Positions 57,659 to 64,000 of a stretch of 64,000 nt of DNA are shown piece after piece. Every line of letters begins with the position of its first letter. Positions within the stretch are counted from its first letter, which is position 1. Location of the stretch: the NCBI GenBank assembly GCA_023313575.1, contig JAJTTP010000007.1:372001-436000 (forward strand), in the 5' to 3' direction. The stretch comes from Eutypella sp. D-1. Lineage: Eukaryota > Ascomycota > Sordariomycetes > Xylariales > Diatrypaceae. The translations under genes and the position numbers were made by a program. A model generated the notes under the pieces. The model was not told the DNA's origin. It saw only the letters and a list, made by a program, of their open reading frames with translations, and did no database searches.

Positions 57659-59193
57659 AATAGGCTTGAGCTAAGGAGTAAACTCGACGACCCGATCTAA
57701 TCCATGAGAAGGCCGGCCCCCTCCCTCCCCCCAAACTGTCGGACTATTGAAGGCAGAGGAAGGGAAGCGGGATACCCGCGCCATGAGCTAGGTGACGTCG
57801 AACGGGGAAGAAATAAGGAAGGGGGAAATGTCAGGACTAGATCACACTAAACAACCCCATGGTAAGCGCGACGCGATCGACGTTTCGTGCACGTCGTTTA
57901 GGATTCCTTGACAGGGGAAGAAGAAACTCAGCTGAGTCTCCTCCCCCTTGACGCTACGCGGGTCCTTCACACCCACATCTCTATCCTCGGCCGAGGATAG
58001 AGAAAAGGGGCCCATGCCAAAGTTGAGAAAGCCGCGCCGTTTATGGCTCATATATATCTGGCGACCCATGAGGTACGGGTTAGATTACCTGACGGACCTG
58101 GCCTATACAGGGCGTTGCTGCCGCCCCGATCCAAATCATAGTGGATGGATGGAGCAAGCAAGGAGGGGAAAAGAAGGGGAAACGGGAAAGGCGGGGGGAG
58201 GGGGGATAAGGGAAAGTCGGAAAGCTTGTAGACGCGACGGGGAACAGACGACGCGATGGGCGGACGGGCGGACGGATGGGATGTATAGGTGGGCGTTTTA
58301 ACAGAACTGAACGCACGCATGCATACACGCATACCTTTTTTTGTTTCTTTCTTTTTGGGGGCTTTTTTTGACGTCTTCTTCTGGTTCGATACCATACCAT
58401 ACCATTATGTTACTTTACATTACTTCCGTGCCTACCTACTCACCCACGCATTCTACATTCGTCCACTCCTGTTATTGTTACTACTACTACTACTACTATT
58501 ACTTTGCATTATCAGACTATAAGTTCAGTTCAGGCCAGTTCAGTTCATTACCTTTTTTCTGGCAGCGCTTATTTATTTTTCATTTTTTGACACGGCTAGT
58601 TCTGCGAAGCCTATGTCTTCCGTGTCCTCCGTTGGAATTGCATGGTTTTCTGGTTTACGTACAATGATTGATTGTCCGCCAGCTCTTCCTGTTCTGTGTG
58701 GAGTTGCCAGTACACTACATACATACGTGCGTACGTAACGTACCGTAGTTAGAAAGGGAGGCAGACCGAGTCCCATGCGTAGCAACTCTCGAGTTGGTGG
58801 TGGGTGGTGGGTGCAAAGCCTAGTTAGTAGTTTGGTTATCTTGATGCTGAGGGGAAGCTGCGCAAGGGGGTTTCTTTAGGTCAAAAGGGAGTGGCGATGT
58901 AACATGGGCTCCGGCGATGATAGGTAGGTAGGTAGGTTAGTTGTAGCAGTAGCACCAGACTTTTGGTTTGGTAAGATCGAAGAAAATTCCATTGTGCGGT
59001 TTAGGTTTAGACGCCGGGATCATTCGGCCGGGGGTCTTCTTTCGAAAAGAAAAGGCTCTGTCTTTATTGATTGTCTTCTTATGGAGGCAACGAGTGTGTT
59101 GTGTTATACGGGGCAGGCGTATGCCCCTTTCATGGATAAGCAAGTCCTATATATACCCCCTTGCCCTCATCTCTCCAATCTTTCCGGTTCGCG
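57659..59193. other. Intergenic region 3' of the Rho GEF
   Basis: No supported gene. Contains a (TAC)n run (58479-58499) and a TAGGTAGGTAGGTAGG run near 58921. The minus-strand open frames at 58048-58400 are poly-Pro/Lys-rich artefacts of the purine-rich sequence. Confidence 0.4.
58479..58499. repeat. (TAC)7 microsatellite
   Basis: Trinucleotide run, TACTACTACTACTACTAC and extending a few bases. Confidence 0.85.
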
Positions 59194-59741
59194 TCACAGG
59201 AAACCTGACAAAACCCACGGCCATCTCCACCGACAGCACACCTCTTCTATTCCAGGGGTGGGGGGTGGAGGGAGCTCAGATCGATCGGCGAAGTGCAGGA
59301 AGGTAGCGGGGGAGACGAGGAGATCGGCGTGCCCGCAGAGGTTCGAGGGACACTGGTTCGACGACGCGGACCGTCCGTGAGCTTAGTGGCGGCTTCGTCT
59401 TCGTCGTCGTCGTCGCGCTCGATGGCGATGGTGTGGTTTGCACACGCTGCCCGAGCCGAAGAACGGGTGCGGCACCGCTACGCTGCGATCAGGCCCCCGT
59501 TGCGCATCTTCTCCCCGCAGAGTGTCTCGCCCTCGCCCTCGCCCTCGTTCGTCCAGGTCATCTGTAGTTTTTGGTGGATTGTGAGAAGGTTAGGTTGGCA
59601 TTGAGGTTGCGGTCATGGTTGTTGGTAGATGGGGTGCTGTGTTTGGGTGGGAGATATTTTGGGCGGACTTACTGCTCCATGCTTTGCGATGGCGCGGCCG
59701 GCGGCGCATATCAGGGCAAGGAGGATGTTGGTAAGAGCCAT
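59194..59741 (-). pseudogene. Decayed paralogue of the small double-psi beta-barrel protein
   Basis: Same layout as the intact gene at 60196-60631. Exon 1 (59673-59741) encodes a signal peptide, MALTNILLALICAAGRAIA. An intron follows (59562-59672, GTAAGT..TACAG), and exon 2 begins at the same place with MTWTNEGEGEGETLCGEK. After that the family pattern is split across frames: RSVAVPHPFFGSGSVC, then CANHTIAIERDD, then QCPSNLCGHADLLVSPATFL with FADRSELP. The reading frame taken alone stops at a TAG soon after NGGLIAA. At least three frame changes are needed to follow the fold, so I read this as a pseudogene. An alternative is a shortened secreted peptide of about 45 residues. Confidence 0.62.
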
Positions 59742-60195
59742 AGTGTATATGTGTGCGTGTGCGTATGCGTACGTATTCAGTCTAGACAGATCTTGGGAGA
59801 TAGTAGGAAGGTTCTCAGACTCCTCCTAGGCCTAGGGCTACGTCTTATAGAAGTCGGGGTCGTCATCCCGTACGAGAAGTCAATATGGCTGGTCTCACGA
59901 GAATACAAAGCGGACCTCTCTCCGGAAGGGTCATAGCATATTAACTTCTGCTAAGCTTGTTTGATGCCTATCCGACTAAGAGGAATCCATCACTTCTGGT
60001 GTTTGTGATGGGCATCATCGAATTCACCCTTCCCTAGCTAAGCTGGCACTGAACCTTGATCGGTGTCACGGTCACCAGCATGCGGATAATCCACCATGAC
60101 GATACGCCTCCCTGCCCCCCCCCCCCCTCCCTCATTATTCCACCAACAACAACAGAGATCCAACGACATCCAACAGCAATACACCCTCTCCAGTT
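59742..60195. other. Spacer between the tandem DPBB copies
   Basis: Upstream region of the decayed copy and 3' side of the intact copy. A C-run lies at about 60116-60127. No gene is supported. Confidence 0.45.
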
Positions 60196-60631
60196 TCAAT
60201 CCCAGTCCCAGTCGGCAAGGGTAGGTATCTCCCATCGATTCGACTGGAACTCCTCGTAGAGGCCAGGAGAGACGGAGATCTGGTCATCGTCGCAACCGGG
60301 GCATCTAAGAAGGACGGGGACTTTGTCTATAGTCTTGCCATTTGCGGTGATACTGATGAGCTTGTTGCAGCTGTCACGTGCGTTCTCGTCAGGCCAATGG
60401 TGCGGCGACAGCGCCACGACCCGCTCGTAGTCGTAGACATACACTCCGCAATCTGTCCCGCCCTGATTGACCCAGGTCATCTATATGTACACGTATGTAG
60501 GATTAGCTATGGCATACTCTCATGGACAGGCAGGTATGTGTATGGGACGGCCGACTTACGTTTCCAGTGAATGCTATGGCGCTGCCAGCAGCGTATGCCA
60601 GGGTGAGGATAGTGTTCGTGAGAATCATCAT
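60196..60631 (-). CDS. Small secreted double-psi beta-barrel (RlpA/expansin-like) protein
   Basis: Predicted secreted protein of 118 aa. Exons are 60560-60631 and 60196-60480 on the minus strand, with donor GTAAGT and acceptor CATATAG. The N-terminus MMILTNTILTLAYAAGSAIA is a signal peptide. The mature part follows the six-strand DPBB pattern of fungal RlpA-like and barwin-like proteins: GGTDCGVYVYD, ERVVALSPHHW, CNKLISITANGKTI, LLRCPGCDDDQISVSPGLYE. The four Cys residues (TDCG, DSCN, RCPGC) sit where family members form disulfides. The family TV-x-DRCPGC is here VPVLLRCPGC, so the catalytic-type Asp before RCPGC is missing, which argues against a lytic role. Two ATGs lie at the start; I took the first. 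Confidence 0.8.
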
Positions 60632-61518
60632 GATGTGTAACTGATCGTAGGAGTTTCTGGGGATTTTTTTGGAATGGATAGGTATAGGATATATGTCCCC
60701 ATACCATGTTCCAGGCCCAGAACATGTTTATATACGTTGTGAGAATGCTTTGTTGAAAGACGGCGGTGACACGAGAAAACAAGTTAACACTCTCTCAGAG
60801 TCACAGCAGTCGATGCCCAACATCTGTGTATCCTTTTCTTTTGTTTCATATTCATCCCAACAGGATTCCGTCGCTTCGACCCTTTGTAATGATTCCTCAG
60901 TCGAAGGCACACGGCCCATGTTCTTCCAACGGCAGGCCCACCAACCCCTATTTACCTCCTTGTCAACCATGGCTTATTCGAGGCTGTGGCGCGGCTGCGG
61001 CGCAGTTCCTATCATTGGCTGAACACTTCCGATACAGCCCTGGGACTACATACCTACCTATGTACCTACCAACTGGGTGACAATGAAAATGGTTCAGTGC
61101 CCAGCTGTGTACCTCCCGGCGGCTTACGTACTGACCCATTTTCATTGTCAGCCACTTGCCTACCTAGGGTAGGTACCTAGGTATTGACGTAGGTACTACA
61201 GTACGAACTTGAACTTGAGTGCCAGTGCGCGAAGCTGATTGGTCCAAGACAAAAAGAGGGGTATGCTATATAACTGAGGCTTGAGGCTTGAGCCAAAGGC
61301 GCGCCTGCTTGTACTACCTGCCAGCCTGCACGGTGCACCTGACTCAGGTAAAGGCAGAGCTGCCTCTACATATCCTTGTAGTACAAACGCAGAGCTCAGC
61401 TTGCCTACTACATCAACCCATCTTCCTCCACCCCAAGATCAAGCATCGAGGTTAGTGAATTCTCCTGATCTCTGGCGGCAATCACACGAGACAGGTTACC
61501 TCGTAACTAGCTTCCGAA
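60632..61518. other. Spacer between the DPBB gene and the RNase H gene (divergent)
   Basis: Upstream region of both genes. It holds a long inverted repeat at 61078-61150 and TACCTA-type palindromes at 61155-61195. No gene is supported. Confidence 0.45.
61078..61150. repeat. Inverted repeat, 23-bp arms around a 27-bp loop
   Basis: Left arm TGACAATGAAAATGGTTCAGTGC (61078-61100) pairs with the reverse complement of 61128-61150, with two mismatches. Weaker pairing extends outwards, and TAGGTA/TACCTA motifs flank both sides. It may be a small MITE or a hairpin. Confidence 0.75.
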
Positions 61519-62542
61519 ATGCCTCGCGGATGGTACCTCGCCCAGGGGCTGATACCTCTTGTCCCATCTGACAGCGATGATGAAGAAGGCCCCTGTGAGT
61601 TGCCTAACGGTCGACTCGTCTGTGGACCACACGGCCTAGTCGTTTGTCACAAATGCTGCTCAGATTACAGCTTCATGGACGATGTCTTGAGTGATGCTGG
61701 AGAGGACGATGAAGATGATGAAGACGATGAGGAAGATGAAGCTCATTATGAGAGCTCCAACACCGTTAGAATTGAAGACCTAGGCCCGAAGAAGAGAAGG
61801 GGTACCGGCCAAGTCATCCCGACCAAGTTCACTCCTCCGTCGACTTCCATCCGTCCAACAGAACTGTTTCACGGCCAGAAAACTTACGGAAAACTGACCA
61901 GGTGAGGGACAGACCACAGCAAACTTTAGCCCTTTCTAAACAATACCCTGTCTCGTCAACTAGACATACTTACTAACAATATGCATTATCAGATACATCC
62001 ACCGCAATGACCCGCAGGCCATTCTCATCTTCACCGATGGCGCGTGCTTGAACAACGGTCAGCCTAACCCCAAAGCCGGCTGGGCATTCGTCCATGGTCC
62101 GACGGTTCCGGGAACATCGGGAATCACCTCTGGTCGGCTAGAGAGCAAGGGACCTTTCGGCGATGATAGCATCCAGAGCAGCAACAGGGCTGAGCTTCGT
62201 GCTGTCATCGCAGCCCTACGTTTCCGGCACTGGGTTGGTGAAGGCTTCAAGACCCTTACCATTGCCACAGACTCGGAGTACGTCGTGCAAGGGTCTACAG
62301 AGTGGGCGAGGACATGGACTCGGAACGACTGGAAGACGAGTGGCCATGCGGATGTCAAGAACAGAGACCTGTGGGAAATGCTCCTGGGCGAATTTGAGAG
62401 GCGGGACGAACAAGGGCTGTCTATCCGGTTCTGGAGAATCCCGAGAGAGTGGAACCAGACTGCGGACGCAGCTGCGAAGGAGGCCGCTTCGCAGAACGAA
62501 ATGCCTAAAGAGTGGGCGGATGCGTTCGGCCTTTGCGTTTGA
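61519..62542 (+). CDS. RNase H-domain protein with N-terminal Cys/His motif
   Basis: Ribonuclease H type 1 fold, degrading RNA in RNA-DNA hybrids if active. Exons 61519-61901 and 61993-62542 (donor GTGAGG, acceptor TTATCAG) give 310 aa. Residues ~30-50 hold LVCGPHGLVVCHKCCSDYSF, a C-x2-H-x5-C-x2-CC pattern found in fungal homologues and probably zinc-binding. An acidic stretch follows (GEDDEDDEDDEEDEA). The RNase H core carries the four acidic catalytic positions: LIFTDGACLNNG (Asp), SNRAELRAVIAAL (Glu), IATDSEYVVQG (Asp) and REWNQTADAAAKEA (Asp). It is therefore likely catalytic. No reverse transcriptase is adjacent, so this is a host-type gene rather than a retroelement piece. Confidence 0.9.
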
Positions 62543-62795
62543 TATGGTACTAGAGTCTAGCCTTATGGAGATGATGGATAATTTGTTTTGATCTACCAGG
62601 AAGGTCGCGACGGAAGAGTTTTGATCGGATAGGAGGAGAACAAGACGGATCACAGATTGTGGCGACTCCGAGTAAAACCCGGATTCGCTCACCTTGAGGG
62701 GGGTCTATCGTCCCAATCGACACACGAGTTCTAGGGGGTATCGAGTATTCAGTCGGCATCAAATTAATTTAAGGTTGTCTTAAACGGCCTAGTTC

Positions 62796-63048
62796 TCAGT
62801 CATCGCCAATGCGCTGCACAAATTCCTCGATGGAGCCGAGCCCGCCGGTTGGCTCGGGGTCGTGTGCGAGAGTCACTTGGGGGTGGCACTTATCCCAAAG
62901 TCTCTTCAGATTCCTCGAATTCGTCTGGCGACCTCAGAACGCTGTCGTGTATGATCCCACGGACTCGGAACATGGTGATGTTGTATTATGATGAATCGAG
63001 AATCCCATCATGGTCGAGGGTTTCTACGTAGTCCCATTGAATTTCGAA
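62796..63048 (-). pseudogene. Possible coding relic, unknown family
   Basis: The minus strand reads FEIQWDYVETLDHDGILDSS, then a TAA, then YNITMFRVRGIIHDSVLRSP and DEFEES. A one-base shift follows into NLKRLWDKCHPQVTL and HDPEPTGGLGSIEEFVQRIG, ending DD and stop. The pieces have protein-like composition and a clean C-terminus but are broken by one stop and one shift. Upstream is a long G/C homopolymer tract. I do not recognise the family and cannot exclude an unusual gene structure. Confidence 0.35.
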
Positions 63049-64000
63049 CCCCCCCCCCCCCCCCTCCCCCTACACCCCCCCCTTTCACCTCTTTATAACC
63101 AATTCGAGAGGACCTTATCACAAATTCCGCTTATTTCAGTCCCAATACAACCCCCCGTAGTTCCAGGGTATCACAAGAATGTCCTAGGATGAATCGCCAA
63201 GAATGCAGTGTTAACGTGAACCACCAGATAGGACTCCAAGGCTATGCGAGGCCCGCGTGATACCTACGCGGTACGTCATTCTGTGTTACAGCCTCTTTAT
63301 TTCTCAGCCTCGCCAACAGCACATACCATACGTACCACAGGAATGCAAATCACACCAAACAGCATCTAGAAGTGATACAACTGAGTTTCCGTCTTTTTCA
63401 TCCACTCGTCGATCAGCCTCGGTTTGACTCAACGCATTCAAACTGCCTCCAGGCAGGTTAACAACTCGGGCATCTTGTGCACATGTTTGTATACATGTAT
63501 ACGGGATGGTGACTCACTGGAATTTGATATCCAATACGTCACACGTGCGCTCCACGTTTCTTAAGGAGTCATCATAGCTCTCTTTGTTAGCGATTTTTGG
63601 ATGCACCGTGACACATTTATATACCACCCCTGTTGGCAACTGGCATTTCGACAGCTTGATATGCTGCTTATCCACCTCGCCGTCCACAAAACACAAGAAC
63701 AAATAGGCAACCCATCAAGACAAGCCGAGTAGGTCCGACTACCACAGTCTCATCTAGCGAGGTGCCTGGTCAAGTTTGATAGGCAAAATTATCAACCAAC
63801 TAACATCTTCGTAGACTTTTCGACCGAGGAACATGGGATCCCACCAGTTGCTCCACACCCGCCCCATGACGAAGAGGACTGACGAAAAAAGCAAACCTGC
63901 GCCACAGGCATACAAATATCCACGTCAACCTGACAAACCACGCGCCCTCAAGTACCGAGCTTACCGGCATCTTCGGACTTCAGATGAGATGAGACGCGAG
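63049..64000. other. Right edge of window
   Basis: Starts with a C-rich homopolymer tract (63049-63082). A minus-strand open frame at 63514-63702 ends with a good GTGAGT donor and could be an exon, but it has no ATG or acceptor to enter it. No gene is supported. Confidence 0.35.

Noticed and set aside
63514..63702. Small minus-strand protein with a GTGAGT donor at its end
   Set aside because: No ATG, and no acceptor lies between the upstream stop and the frame, so it cannot be entered. A downstream Leu/Asp-rich frame near 63310-63450 could join it, but the model remains unsupported.
1..64000. tRNA genes
   Set aside because: I looked for B-box-like GGTTCGA/GGTTCAA motifs on both strands; the few matches lacked a partner A-box and cloverleaf.

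Overview
The window reads as nuclear DNA of a filamentous ascomycete, most likely a Sordariomycete. Genes carry short introns (about 50-110 nt) with GT..AG ends. Housekeeping proteins are of fungal type (PET191, Ppn2-like phosphatase, transaldolase, Cu/Zn SOD, Tudor-SN, a Rom2-type Rho GEF). A dispersed 5S rRNA gene ends in a T-run. There is a NACHT/STAND protein, a non-reducing polyketide synthase, and spacers rich in TACCTAGGTACC-like palindromes. I could not fix genus or order.

Layout, left to right. 1-10 kb: PET191 (+), Ppn2-like polyphosphatase (+), a NACHT-domain STAND protein (+) and transaldolase (-, six exons including a 12-nt microexon). 11.9-13 kb: a four-exon classical SDR (-). 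14.5 kb: a 5S rRNA gene (+). 15.5-17.1 kb: a non-coding, very AT-rich element with 61-bp terminal inverted repeats flanked by TA, built inside from tandem repeats. 18.5-19.8 kb: a single-pass membrane protein. 21.3-28.1 kb: a His/Pro-rich unknown, Tudor-SN and Cu/Zn SOD (all -). 30-39 kb: a secondary-metabolite locus with an MDR oxidoreductase (+) convergent with a 2265-aa non-reducing PKS (-) of order SAT-KS-AT-PT-ACP-ACP-reductase. 39-48 kb: an accessory stretch with a frameshifted F-box-type gene and a trypsin-like protease fused to Gly/Ala-rich amphipathic helices and interrupted by one in-frame TGA. 52.1-57.7 kb: an 1806-aa Rho1 GEF behind a 4.5-kb spacer. 59-60.7 kb: a tandem pair of small secreted double-psi-beta-barrel proteins, one intact and one decayed. 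61.5-62.5 kb: an RNase H with an N-terminal Cys/His motif. The right end holds a probable coding relic (-) and no clear gene.

How genes may work together. PKS and MDR are the only convincing functional pair: the PKS should release an aldehyde through its reductase domain, and the neighbouring reductase is a candidate tailoring enzyme. The NACHT protein, the F-box-type gene and the protease-helix gene belong to lineage-variable fungal families linked to non-self recognition, ubiquitin targeting and proteolysis. The two broken genes and the TIR element fit a fast-evolving region between conserved housekeeping genes. Exon boundaries were worked out by hand from reading frame and splice signals and have not been checked against transcripts.
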